DNA of 64,000 nucleotides from NCBI GenBank assembly GCA_029933125.1, contig JAOZOU010000001.1, positions 442,073 through 506,072 on the forward strand, given 5' to 3'. The notes beneath the pieces were generated by a model, which worked only from the letters and a program-made list of their open reading frames with translations, did no database searches and was not told the origin of the DNA. A program made the translations under genes and the position numbers. Each line of letters begins with the position of its first letter. The stretch's first letter is position 1. Positions 25,095 to 34,094 of this stretch are shown piece by piece. The stretch comes from a bacterium. GTDB lineage: Bacteria; Arandabacterota; Arandabacteria; Arandabacterales; Arandabacteraceae.

Positions 25095-25802
25095 ATGAAT
25101 CTTAAAGTGCTGCACAAGTGCACCTATGGGCTTTATATCGTCACATCTAAGAAAGGTGAAGCCTTCAACGGGCAAATTGTAAATACTGTATTTCAATTGA
25201 CATCTGATCCGCCAACAGTCGCCGTCAGCATAAACAAAGAAAATTACACCCATGAGTTCATAACAGCGAGCAATGTTTTCGTAGCAAGCATCTTATCAAC
25301 AGAGGCTCCGATGACATTCATAGGCAAATGGGGATTCAAGTCCGGCAGGGAAATTGACAAGCTCAAAGAAACAAACTTTAGAATTGGTAAAACAGGTGCA
25401 CCAATCGTGCTCGACTATTGTGTCGGTTACATTGAGGCACAAGTGATCAAAACTGCTGATGTGGGTACTCACACTCTTTTCATTGGGAAAGTCGTGGATT
25501 GTGATGTGATGGCTGAAGGCGAACCCATGACCTATGCCTTTTATCATGAAGTCAAGAAGGGTAAGACGCCAAGGAGGGCAGCGACATATGTTGAGCAATC
25601 TCAGACGAACAACCAAGAGGAGAGGACGATGGAAACTGGACAGAAAAGATACACATGCACAGTGTGTGGCTATATTTACGATCCAGCTAAGGGCGACCCT
25701 GAAAACGGTATAGCCCCGGGAACGCCATTTGAAGACTTACCTGACGATTGGGTCTGCCCTGTCTGCGGGGTCGGAAAGGATAAGTTCGAGCCAACTACTT
25801 AG
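25095..25802 (+). CDS. hrb: High-molecular-weight rubredoxin (flavin reductase-rubredoxin fusion)
   Basis: 235 residues. Residues 1-165 form an FMN-binding flavin-reductase/flavoredoxin domain ([40 protein letters not shown]); from about 187 a rubredoxin follows with both iron knuckles, [16 protein letters not shown] and [16 protein letters not shown]. This is the Hrb architecture described in Moorella, which passes electrons from NADH to the flavodiiron protein FprA. FprA is the next gene here, supporting the role. The ribosome site GGGGGAGGG lies 5 nt before ATG 25095. Confidence 0.93.
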   Translation: MNLKVLHKCTYGLYIVTSKKGEAFNGQIVNTVFQLTSDPPTVAVSINKENYTHEFITASNVFVASILSTEAPMTFIGKWGFKSGREIDKLKETNFRIGKTGAPIVLDYCVGYIEAQVIKTADVGTHTLFIGKVVDCDVMAEGEPMTYAFYHEVKKGKTPRRAATYVEQSQTNNQEERTMETGQKRYTCTVCGYIYDPAKGDPENGIAPGTPFEDLPDDWVCPVCGVGKDKFEPTT

Positions 25803-25862
25803 GGTAACACCTGCGGGAAGCGTAGCTCAAGAAGTGAGGGCTAAGAAAGGAGAGTCACGAGC

Positions 25863-27047
25863 ATGGCAGTAGCAAAAATAGGCGACAATACGTTCTTCGT
25901 TGGGGCGATTGATTGGCATCGAAGGCTTTTTGATTCACTTATCCCCCTTCCTGAGGGCACAAGCTATAATTCCTATCTCATCAAGGGAAGCGAGAAAACC
26001 GCTCTAATCGATAGCGTCGATCCATCGAAATATGAAGAGCTTCTGGGTAATCTTGACTCAATTGGTGTGAAAAAAATTGATTACATCATCTCCAACCATG
26101 CCGAGCAGGATCACTCCGGCTCCATACCGCAGCTCTTGGCAAGGTATCCGCATGCCAAGGTCGTGACCAATGCTAAATGCAAGGTTCTACTGGAAGAACA
26201 TCTCGGCGTCGATCCGGAGCGCACAATAACTGTTGCGGACGGTGAAAGCCTCACCCTTGGAGATAAGACTCTAAAGTTCATCCTGGCTCCATGGGTACAT
26301 TGGCCTGAAACAATGTTTACCTACCTTGAAGAGAGGAAAATCCTTTTTACATGTGACTTCTTAGGTTCCCACCTTGCACCGAGCAAGCTGCTTGTCAATG
26401 ATATCTCGGAGTTCTACGAAGGTGCCAAGCGCTATTATGCAGAGATAATGATGCCATTCAGGTCAAGTGTGCTATCACATCTCGAAAGACTAAAGAGCTA
26501 CGAAATAGCTGTCATTGCCCCAAGTCACGGTCCCATTCATCTCAATCCTAAGCTCATAATGGATGCCTACCAGCAATGGGCATCTGATGCTGTCAAGAAT
26601 CAGGTTGTGCTGCCATTTGTTTCAATGCATGGTAGCACCCAGAAGATGGTTGAATTCCTGACTGAGAAACTTATCGAGCGAGGCATAGAAGTAAAGCCCT
26701 TTGATCTGGTAGTAACCGATGTCGGCAAGCTTGCAATGTCACTAGTAGATGCTGCCACCTTAGTCATTGGTGCTCCAACTGTTCTTGTTGGACCTCATCC
26801 TCTTGCCATTTACGCAACTTATCTTGCTAATGCCTTGCGTCCCAAGACGCGCTACCTTGGAATCATAGGTTCATTCGGATGGGGTTCGAGGATGCTCGAT
26901 GTGCTCAAAGGGATGATCACAAATCTAAAAGTTGAAATCCTATCACCTGTTATAGTAAAAGGATATCCAAAGGAAGATGATCTCAAAGCCATTGAGGAGC
27001 TGGCAGATGAGATCCTCTCCAAGCACAGAGAGGCAAAGATACTCTAA
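25863..27047 (+). CDS. fprA: Flavodiiron protein FprA (O2/NO reductase)
   Basis: 394 residues: an N-terminal metallo-beta-lactamase-like diiron domain and a C-terminal flavodoxin domain. Diiron ligands are present in SNHAEQDHSGSIP, APWVHWPETM, FTCDFLGSH and APSHGPIHLNP. The FMN loop is FVSMHGSTQKM and later IGAPTVLVGPHP. The enzyme reduces O2 to water or NO to N2O, using reduced rubredoxin from the upstream Hrb. The pair plus the rubrerythrin and thioredoxin reductase downstream form an oxygen/peroxide protection operon. Confidence 0.95.
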   Translation: MAVAKIGDNTFFVGAIDWHRRLFDSLIPLPEGTSYNSYLIKGSEKTALIDSVDPSKYEELLGNLDSIGVKKIDYIISNHAEQDHSGSIPQLLARYPHAKVVTNAKCKVLLEEHLGVDPERTITVADGESLTLGDKTLKFILAPWVHWPETMFTYLEERKILFTCDFLGSHLAPSKLLVNDISEFYEGAKRYYAEIMMPFRSSVLSHLERLKSYEIAVIAPSHGPIHLNPKLIMDAYQQWASDAVKNQVVLPFVSMHGSTQKMVEFLTEKLIERGIEVKPFDLVVTDVGKLAMSLVDAATLVIGAPTVLVGPHPLAIYATYLANALRPKTRYLGIIGSFGWGSRMLDVLKGMITNLKVEILSPVIVKGYPKEDDLKAIEELADEILSKHREAKIL

Positions 27048-27059
27048 AGGAGGAATGGG

Positions 27060-27527
27060 ATGGATACCTTCAGAGCGAATGAAGTTTTCGAGATCGCTAT
27101 CAAGATTGAGGAAAATGGAGAAAAATTCTATCGATATGCAGCGGATCTGGCTGAGGAAAGAAATTCCAAAGAGATGTTCACCTTCCTTGCTGGTGAGGAA
27201 GTCAAACACAAGAAGACGTTTGAAGCGATGCTCTCTGGGGTGGAAGATTATCAACCATCCGAAAGCTATCCAGGTGAGTATTTTGCCTATCTTCGAGCCT
27301 ACGCTGAGGGACTGATATTCACACCTGAGAAACTCCAAAGTGAGTTAGCAGAGGTAAAGACAGTGGAAGATGCAATCGACTTTGCAATTCAAAGAGAGAT
27401 CGAGTCCATTCTTTATTACATCGAGGCAAAGAATCTTGTTCCAGGCAATCAGAAAGACAAGATTGATGAGATAATCAACGAGGAAAGGCGTCATTACCTG
27501 AAGCTCGTTGGTGCAAAGAAGAAGTAG
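27060..27527 (+). CDS. Rubrerythrin/ferritin-like diiron protein
   Basis: 155 residues, 12 bp after fprA, with AAAGGAGG upstream of ATG 27060. Ferritin-like ligands: IKIEENGEKFYRYAADLAEE, LAGEEVKHKKTFEAML, AIQREIESILYYIEAKNL and INEERRHYLKLVG (E...ExxH twice). No rubredoxin domain. It probably handles peroxide or iron in the same stress operon, with Hrb as a candidate electron donor. It is a paralogue of the 2394-2846 protein. Confidence 0.88.
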   Translation: MDTFRANEVFEIAIKIEENGEKFYRYAADLAEERNSKEMFTFLAGEEVKHKKTFEAMLSGVEDYQPSESYPGEYFAYLRAYAEGLIFTPEKLQSELAEVKTVEDAIDFAIQREIESILYYIEAKNLVPGNQKDKIDEIINEERRHYLKLVGAKKK

Positions 27528-27587
27528 TCCTCAGGGTGAATCACTATACACTGGCCGCGGAGAAGTTGCACGCAGAAGGATAGAGCA

Positions 27588-28499
27588 ATGCATGACCTAG
27601 TGATCATTGGGGCCGGACCAGCGGGGATTACAGCCAGCATCTATGCTGCAAGAAAGAAGATGGATCTTGTCGTCGTCTCCGAGAATGTCGGGGGGCAGAC
27701 AATCCTGAGCTCAGATATTGAGAACTACACAGGTTATCAATTCATAACTGGGATTGAGCTGAGCCAGAAGTTTCGGGAACATCTTGAACAGTTTGAGATC
27801 AATGTCAAAGAGGGTGAGGTGGCAACAAGGGTGGAGCGTGTTGATGATAGGATTGAGATCGAAACGAATGCAAACAGGTATGAGGCAAGAACTGCAATCA
27901 TCGCATCAGGTCGCATTCCACGCAAACTCAACGTTCCTGGCGAGGAGGAATTCAGGAATAGGGGTGTGACCTATTGCGCAACCTGTGACGGTCCCGTTTT
28001 TGCTGGTAAGGACGTTGCCATAATCGGTGGCGGAAATTCAGCTTTCGAAGCAGTGCTGCAGATGATGAAAATAGCTACACATGTTTATGTTTTTGAGGCC
28101 ACTGATAGATTTCGAGCTGATCCGGTGATGATGGAAAAAGCCGAGAAGAGTGAAAATGTGTCGATGTTCACCAAGAGCAAAGTTGTTCGGATAGTCGGCG
28201 ATAGGCTCGTATCAGGCATCGATGTAGAAATCAACGGGGAAGATAAGCACTTTGATGTTGGGGGTATCCTCATAGAAATCGGCTCAAGCCCTGCATCCGA
28301 ATTCGTCAGAGGCGTCACCAAGAATGAAACGGGTGAAATCGTCGTTGACTGCCGATGTGCAACCAACATCCCCGGCATCTTTGCTGCTGGTGATGTAACA
28401 GATGTCTATGCAAAACAGATAGTTGTGGCTTGTGGCGAGGGTGCGAAAGCTGCACTTGCTGCGTTCGAATACTTGAGCACCAGGCCTCAGGGAAAATGA
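27588..28499 (+). CDS. trxB: Thioredoxin-reductase-family flavoprotein
   Basis: 303 residues. FAD motif VIIGAGPAGITASIYAARKK, redox pair CATCDGPVFAGKDV, second dinucleotide motif AIIGGGNSAFEAVL and C-terminal IFAAGDVTD. The NADPH-recognition motif HRRxxxR of classical TrxB is absent; the region reads VYVFEATDRFRADPV, closer to the NADH-using AhpF branch. So NADH, or another donor such as ferredoxin, is likely. No thioredoxin or peroxiredoxin gene is adjacent in the window. Confidence 0.88.
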   Translation: MHDLVIIGAGPAGITASIYAARKKMDLVVVSENVGGQTILSSDIENYTGYQFITGIELSQKFREHLEQFEINVKEGEVATRVERVDDRIEIETNANRYEARTAIIASGRIPRKLNVPGEEEFRNRGVTYCATCDGPVFAGKDVAIIGGGNSAFEAVLQMMKIATHVYVFEATDRFRADPVMMEKAEKSENVSMFTKSKVVRIVGDRLVSGIDVEINGEDKHFDVGGILIEIGSSPASEFVRGVTKNETGEIVVDCRCATNIPGIFAAGDVTDVYAKQIVVACGEGAKAALAAFEYLSTRPQGK

Positions 28500-29944
28500 T
28501 GCCAAAACCCACCAATGGCACTGAGGTGGATCCAGGCAGAAGACAGGGATTTTGGGAACCTGCCTGGCTTATGTCCATCCTCTATGGAGCAGGCTTCCTT
28601 CATTGGCTACTCTTTTTCAAGTTCGGAAATCTCACCTTCAGGGCTCACGATTGGGCTAAGGAATTCATTTACCTCTCACTTCTCAAGCAATGGACCCTTA
28701 CCGGTAAGATCCCGTATCACGTTAACCTCGCCTTTCATGGTACCCATAGATTCCTGGCGATACCAGAGATCAATCTCTCCCCTCAGATACTGCTCCTGGC
28801 TTTCCTAGATGTCGGAAAGTTTATCTTAGTGAACACCCTCATTCTTTACTCACTTGGATTCCTTGGCTGCCTCCTTTTGAAGCAACGCTATGGCCTTAAG
28901 GCAACAGGCTTTACCTTTCTTTTTCTGATTTTCAATTTCAATGGCCATCTCATAGCTCACATAGGTGTTGGGCACTCCATGTGGGTGGGCTATTTCCTGT
29001 TACCCTTCTATCTGGTTTTCCTCCTTGAACTCTTAGACCGACCCTCTTCTAAGTCCTCACCCCTGAAGCTTGCTCTCATCATGCTTGTGATTTTGCTTCA
29101 GGGGGCATTTCATATTTTCATATGGTGCCTAACGTTCCTCATTCTCCTTTTGATTTTCAATTGGAATCTCTTTCGGCCCCTTATCAAGGCAATTGGCTTA
29201 AGCCTCGTTGCTGGGGCTTTCCGACTCGTCCCTGCTGGCTTCGCTCTGATAGGTAAGAAGGAGAAGTTCATATGGTCATATCCTACAGTCAGGGATCTAC
29301 TTGACTCCTTGGTAACGATAAGGGAGCAAACCCCTGAGAGGCTTAAACCCTGGGGGACAACTGGCTGGTGGGAATATGACGTCTATGTTGGCTTGATAGG
29401 GCTCGCCCTTATCGTCACCTTTGGAATTCTGATGCGCTTCTCGAAGAGGAAAGAGATCGAACGCTATCGCTACCCTGAGCTCGATCTGCCGAGCTTCGCC
29501 ATGGCTGTCCTTTCAATCAGCTATATCCATGCCTTCATCACGAGGATTCCCTTCCCGGTTCTCAAGTCGGAAAGGGTTGCAACTCGCTTCATCATAATAC
29601 CTTTTCTTGTGGTCACAGCGCTTGCAGCTATTCGTATGGACAAGTTGCTTGAACACTTGAAATCTAGCCTCAGGTTCAAGGTAATAGCTGCTGGACTTGT
29701 GGCCCTGATGGGGCTTTCCTTCGTGGATCATTCTTATCTGTGGTCAGTGGCTCGGCTTGAACGAATATATGCAAAGCGAGTTGTTGATTTGAGAATTCCT
29801 GCTTTATTCAGCAAGGCAGATGTCACATACAAGAGTATTCTCTGGATTTCTCTTGCAATTACAGTTGCCTGCGTAGCCTATCTTGTGAGAAATTTGGCCG
29901 CTCAGGCCAAAAAAGCGGGGGGAGCAAGGACTAAGAAATCTTGA
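28496..29944 (+). CDS. Polytopic membrane protein, GT-C-like; unrecognised
   Basis: About 482 residues; ATG 28496 overlaps the trxB stop (ATGA), so translation is coupled. Around 11 membrane helices. An early luminal-type loop contains FRAHDWAKEFIYLSL and PEINLSPQILLLAFLD, and the second loop FNGHLIAHIGVGHSMWVGYF, a layout like YfhO and other GT-C fold glycosyltransferases. I cannot name a family or donor. Its coupling to a redox operon is unexplained. Confidence 0.6.
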   Translation: MMPKPTNGTEVDPGRRQGFWEPAWLMSILYGAGFLHWLLFFKFGNLTFRAHDWAKEFIYLSLLKQWTLTGKIPYHVNLAFHGTHRFLAIPEINLSPQILLLAFLDVGKFILVNTLILYSLGFLGCLLLKQRYGLKATGFTFLFLIFNFNGHLIAHIGVGHSMWVGYFLLPFYLVFLLELLDRPSSKSSPLKLALIMLVILLQGAFHIFIWCLTFLILLLIFNWNLFRPLIKAIGLSLVAGAFRLVPAGFALIGKKEKFIWSYPTVRDLLDSLVTIREQTPERLKPWGTTGWWEYDVYVGLIGLALIVTFGILMRFSKRKEIERYRYPELDLPSFAMAVLSISYIHAFITRIPFPVLKSERVATRFIIIPFLVVTALAAIRMDKLLEHLKSSLRFKVIAAGLVALMGLSFVDHSYLWSVARLERIYAKRVVDLRIPALFSKADVTYKSILWISLAITVACVAYLVRNLAAQAKKAGGARTKKS

Positions 29945-29952
29945 TAATCGCT

Positions 29953-30654
29953 CTATTTGCCCTGTCCGATTCCAATCTCCTCAAGAGCGCTTGCTACCAT
30001 TCCACTTGCCTTGTCAATATCAATTATGGTTGAGCCTTGAATGTACTCACGTGTTTCATACCTCGTTATAGACTGGAGCTTTCGCGTAACCCTTATCATA
30101 CTCCTTACGGCATCGAGTATTCGTGAAACCTGCTTATGGATTAGACTCCCAGGTGCAACCTCTCTCAGAATCAGTTCACAATAGCCCGAGATTACCTGCA
30201 TGGGCTGATTGAATTCATGACACGTAGCACCAGCCATCTCGAGCACCCCACGCAGTTTCTCGCGCTGGAGGAGTTCGGCTTGCATCTCGAGGATGCGCCT
30301 GCCCGCCCTAATACGAACCTTTAGCTCATGAGGATTAAAGGGCTTAGTAACGTAGTCATCAGCTCCGGCTTCGATTCCCTCGACAATGTCTTTCTTGTGA
30401 TCACGGGCTGTAAGCAATATTATGTAAACGTAGTTTGATCGCGATTGTTTACGAAGCTCTCTGCAAACCTCAACACCATCCATCCCGGGCATCATCCAAT
30501 TGAGTATCGCGAGGCTGGGCGAATCATCACTGTGAAGCACCTGCCATGCCTCGGCTCCGTTGCTACAACTAACGACTTCGTAGCCCCACGATGTCAGCTT
30601 CCTCTCGAGTAGCTTTCTCGCTACGCGATCATCCTCTGCAATTAGAACCTTCAT
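29953..30654 (-). CDS. Receiver-DHp protein without kinase ATPase domain
   Basis: 233 residues. An N-terminal CheY-like receiver (LIAEDDRVARKLL, ILLTARD, DDYVTKPFNPHELKVR) is followed by a histidine-kinase dimerisation/phosphotransfer segment with an H-box (TCHEFNQPMQVISGYCELIL). The protein ends there: no HATPase domain. The phospho-acceptor Asp of the receiver is Asn (AILNWMMPGMDG). It overlaps the hybrid kinase gene by 4 bp (ATGA). It could act as a phosphotransfer or dimerisation partner of that kinase; this is inference. Confidence 0.8.
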   Translation of the reverse strand: MKVLIAEDDRVARKLLERKLTSWGYEVVSCSNGAEAWQVLHSDDSPSLAILNWMMPGMDGVEVCRELRKQSRSNYVYIILLTARDHKKDIVEGIEAGADDYVTKPFNPHELKVRIRAGRRILEMQAELLQREKLRGVLEMAGATCHEFNQPMQVISGYCELILREVAPGSLIHKQVSRILDAVRSMIRVTRKLQSITRYETREYIQGSTIIDIDKASGMVASALEEIGIGQGK

Positions 30655-33600
30655 TTGGATTCCCTCCCGAGAGCAACAAGTGCAGGCTTGAGACGTTCCA
30701 ATTCCTGCTCAAGCTCCTCATATGCTTGCTCGGCACGACTTAAATCAAACTTTCTACCAATATGCTCAAGTTTCTGTGCAGCTTCATAAGCCCTTCTTGC
30801 AGCGAAGTTGCTCACTGACCCCTTCAAGGTGTGAGCTGCTCGTTCAAGGGTATAGGCATCACCTTCAGCCATGGCTTTCTTCATACGAGCCATGAGTGTA
30901 TCGCTCTGATCAAGGAAAACCTCAGCCATCTCCTTGAGGAGTTCGACATCACCTTCAAGATGCTTGATGGCAGCTGACCAGTCCATTGTAGGCTCGCCGC
31001 CACTCGAATCAGCTGCCTCTAAGGCACTTTTGCGTCCTATCTTGACGACTGATTCAATGGTTTCGAAGAGCTCACCAGCCCTTATGGGCTTGGCTACGTA
31101 GGCATCCATGCCTGCCTGAAGACAACGTTCGCGATCACCCTTCATGGCATGGGCAGTCATGGCTATGATAGGTATGTGACGTCCTGTCGCACGTTCCTTG
31201 GTTCTAATCGCCTCCGTTGCTTCGAAACCATCCATATCTGGCATCTGAACATCCATAAGGATCACATCAATTGGATAACGCTCGTAGGCAGTGAGAGCCT
31301 CATGGCCATTGGTTGCTTGAATGACAGTGTGACCGCGCTTCTCAAGCAGACGAACAACAAGCTTCATATTCACAGGACTATCTTCGGCAACAAGAATCTT
31401 AAGCCTTCGGCGGCTCTCCCTGAGTGAATGCTGAGTTATCAGTGTAGTTGTCTTACCATCCTTGGGCTTGCTTCCAAGCGCAAGTTTTATTGCCTCCCAA
31501 AGATCGGCTTTCTTGATGGGTTTCATGAGATAGCCTGATATGCCCAGCTCGCGACATCTCGCTCCGTCCCCGGATTTTCCAGCTGATGTGAGCATAATGG
31601 TTGTAGGCATGGGTATCTCAGACATGTTTCTCATGCGCTCAACGAGCCCAAAACCGTCCATACCAGGCATGCGCGAGTCAATGATTGCAAGCTTGTATGG
31701 GTTGCCTTCTTGAGCTGCGCGTGCAAGAGCTTCGAGCGCTTCATGGCCACTGCTGACAGAATCGGGCTCCATATTCCAGCTATTCGCCATCTCAACCAGC
31801 AATCTTCTTGTGGTTGGATTGTCATCAACCACGAGTATACGCAGACCTTCAACATTCACCTCGGTTAAAGTCAGAGGATCTAACTTCCCGTGCTCGATCG
31901 GGAATTCTATTGTGAAGTGGAAGGTGCTACCCTTACCCACTTCACTTTCAACACCAATTTCACCACCCATCATCTCAACAAAGCGCTTCACGATCGCAAG
32001 TCCGAGACCCGTTCCACCATAGCGCCGTGTTGTGGTGGCATCAACCTGAGTAAAGCGATCGAAAATGATGGAGAGACGATCCTTGGGAATTCCTATACCT
32101 GTATCTTTGACTTCAAATCTTATGGTCGCAGTGTTAGGTGTCTCCTTTACGAGCCGAGCTCTTACAATGACCTCCCCTTCCTCGGTAAACTTGACAGCAT
32201 TGCTGGCAAGATTGAGGAGCATTTGACGTAGTCTTCCAGGATCACCCCTGAGCCGAGTTGGTACCTCTGGATCAACATAGCACATCAGTTCAAGGCCCTT
32301 CTCCGCTGCCTTTTGTCCAAGCACATCCCCTACGCTTTCAACAACGCTAACAAGGTCAAAATCAATCGATTCAAGTTCCATCTTGCCAGCTTCTATCTTT
32401 GAGAAATCGAGAATATCGTTGATTATCCCAAGAAGCGCTGTGCCACTGCTGTAGATGGTGCTAACGAAATCCCTTTGCTCTCCCTGAAGTGTTGGATCAC
32501 CGAGAAGCAATTGCGAGAATCCTAAAATCCCATTGAGAGGAGTTCTTATCTCATGACTCATCATTGCGAGAAATTCACTTTTAGCTGCATTGGCTGCACG
32601 TGCCTGCGCCGCCATCTCCCTTGCAAAGATGGTTGCCTCCTCGAGGTGTTTGTTTGTCTCACGCAAGCGCAGATTGGCTTGCTCTGCAGCCTCCTTCGCA
32701 CTCTTAAGCTCCTGCTCAACCTTCTTGCGTTCGGTTATGTCACGGGCAACGCACACCAGCGCCAGGAACCTACCCTGCTCATCCCGCATTACCGAACTCG
32801 AGAAAAGGACAGGGATCTTGCTTCCATCCTTTGCCCTGTAGAACCTTTCAACATTCCTGACTACTCCCCGATTGATAAGATCATCGGACAGCGAGGAGTT
32901 CTCCGCAGCTCCATCTATGATGTTCTCGAAAGCTTTACCAACAAGCTCATCATCAGCATACCCGAGGAGATCGACAGCAGCCTCATTTACCATTCTTATT
33001 GTTCCATGCTCATCAACTATGATGAGGGCATCATTCATCGATCTTATGATGTTGTCTACAAATGCCTTTGATACGGTTGTCTCGATGAGCCCGCGCGTCA
33101 TCCGCTTAAACGAGGCAACCAGATCACCGATCTCATCCCGACCTGGAACTGGAATGTTCACATCATAGTCAAGCTTACCTCTGGCGATCTCTGAGGCTGC
33201 GCGGGAAAGAGCCCTTATGGGTATGACAATGCGTTCTGAGAAGAATGCGACAAGGAGAACGAGACCTACTAGACTTCCGAGACTTATTATGAAAGCCTTT
33301 AGCCATCGCTCTCGAGCAACGACACCAGCTTTTGAAAGAGCATCAGCAAGCATTCTTGACTGAAGAATTGCTATCTCGTTGAGACCAGCAAGAATCCGCT
33401 TTTCCGCCTGAGATAGCTCGGTTTCGATCTCTCTGCGGCGAGCCTCGAGATCGCTCCGCTTGCCAACTTCATTTGAATCAAGCGAAGCCCATTCAAGTGC
33501 AAGAGCATAGTAGTTGTCAAAGTCGAGAGGCAGATGTTGGACCTCAGGCGGTGCACTTTGAGGAAGGGATCGAACGAGGCGTTCCGATTGCGCCAGGAAA

Positions 33601-33869
33601 GGAACCTTCTCACGTTCTATTTCTCCGATCTTACCTGGATCACCAACAAGAATGGCTTGATCCACACTGCGTGCAACCTCGCGAAATGATTCAATCAGTC
33701 GAAATGCCTGAGAGCGGCGCTCAAGTGCCATGAATTCAATGTCTTGGAGATAACTACTCACACGCTCGGAAGCCATATAGGTCATGGCCATGGTCACGCC
33801 AATTCCTGCAACGAAGCATATGAGCAGCAATCCGAACTTAAGCCTCAATGGACATCGCAGATGTTTCAT
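30651..33869 (-). CDS. Hybrid sensor histidine kinase, BarA-like phosphorelay
   Basis: 1072 residues. Order: membrane helix (9-31), periplasmic sensor of about 155 residues (long helices, DUF3365/CHASE3-like but not assigned), second helix (about 190-212), HAMP, PAS (about 270-385), coiled coil, HisKA with MMSHEIRTPLNG (His about 436), HATPase (DTGIGIPKDRL, YGGTGLGLAI), receiver 1 with IIDSRMPGMDG (Asp about 730), receiver 2 with ILMDVQMPDMDG (Asp about 871), and an HPt domain with AAHTLKGSVSNF (His about 1013). The presence of all relay sites suggests a full multistep phosphorelay. The input signal and output regulator are not in the window. Confidence 0.93.
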   Translation of the reverse strand: MKHLRCPLRLKFGLLLICFVAGIGVTMAMTYMASERVSSYLQDIEFMALERRSQAFRLIESFREVARSVDQAILVGDPGKIGEIEREKVPFLAQSERLVRSLPQSAPPEVQHLPLDFDNYYALALEWASLDSNEVGKRSDLEARRREIETELSQAEKRILAGLNEIAILQSRMLADALSKAGVVARERWLKAFIISLGSLVGLVLLVAFFSERIVIPIRALSRAASEIARGKLDYDVNIPVPGRDEIGDLVASFKRMTRGLIETTVSKAFVDNIIRSMNDALIIVDEHGTIRMVNEAAVDLLGYADDELVGKAFENIIDGAAENSSLSDDLINRGVVRNVERFYRAKDGSKIPVLFSSSVMRDEQGRFLALVCVARDITERKKVEQELKSAKEAAEQANLRLRETNKHLEEATIFAREMAAQARAANAAKSEFLAMMSHEIRTPLNGILGFSQLLLGDPTLQGEQRDFVSTIYSSGTALLGIINDILDFSKIEAGKMELESIDFDLVSVVESVGDVLGQKAAEKGLELMCYVDPEVPTRLRGDPGRLRQMLLNLASNAVKFTEEGEVIVRARLVKETPNTATIRFEVKDTGIGIPKDRLSIIFDRFTQVDATTTRRYGGTGLGLAIVKRFVEMMGGEIGVESEVGKGSTFHFTIEFPIEHGKLDPLTLTEVNVEGLRILVVDDNPTTRRLLVEMANSWNMEPDSVSSGHEALEALARAAQEGNPYKLAIIDSRMPGMDGFGLVERMRNMSEIPMPTTIMLTSAGKSGDGARCRELGISGYLMKPIKKADLWEAIKLALGSKPKDGKTTTLITQHSLRESRRRLKILVAEDSPVNMKLVVRLLEKRGHTVIQATNGHEALTAYERYPIDVILMDVQMPDMDGFEATEAIRTKERATGRHIPIIAMTAHAMKGDRERCLQAGMDAYVAKPIRAGELFETIESVVKIGRKSALEAADSSGGEPTMDWSAAIKHLEGDVELLKEMAEVFLDQSDTLMARMKKAMAEGDAYTLERAAHTLKGSVSNFAARRAYEAAQKLEHIGRKFDLSRAEQAYEELEQELERLKPALVALGRESK

Positions 33870-34094
33870 AACGCGCCCCGCTTGCTTCTAGAACCAATCC
33901 AAGCGACGCCTCTCCCTAAGGACAGTCACCTCATCCTGGAACAAGGGCTTACCGAAATCATCGGAAAGTGCTATTGACCCAATCCCCTGTCAGTCAATTT
34001 CTATCGGCACTTTAAGGATGGGAGCATAGCTTTTTTGATTAGCCATGCTCAAGGGTCGGGCTGTACAGAAAGGAGGGCTACTGAGGTAGGGGGA

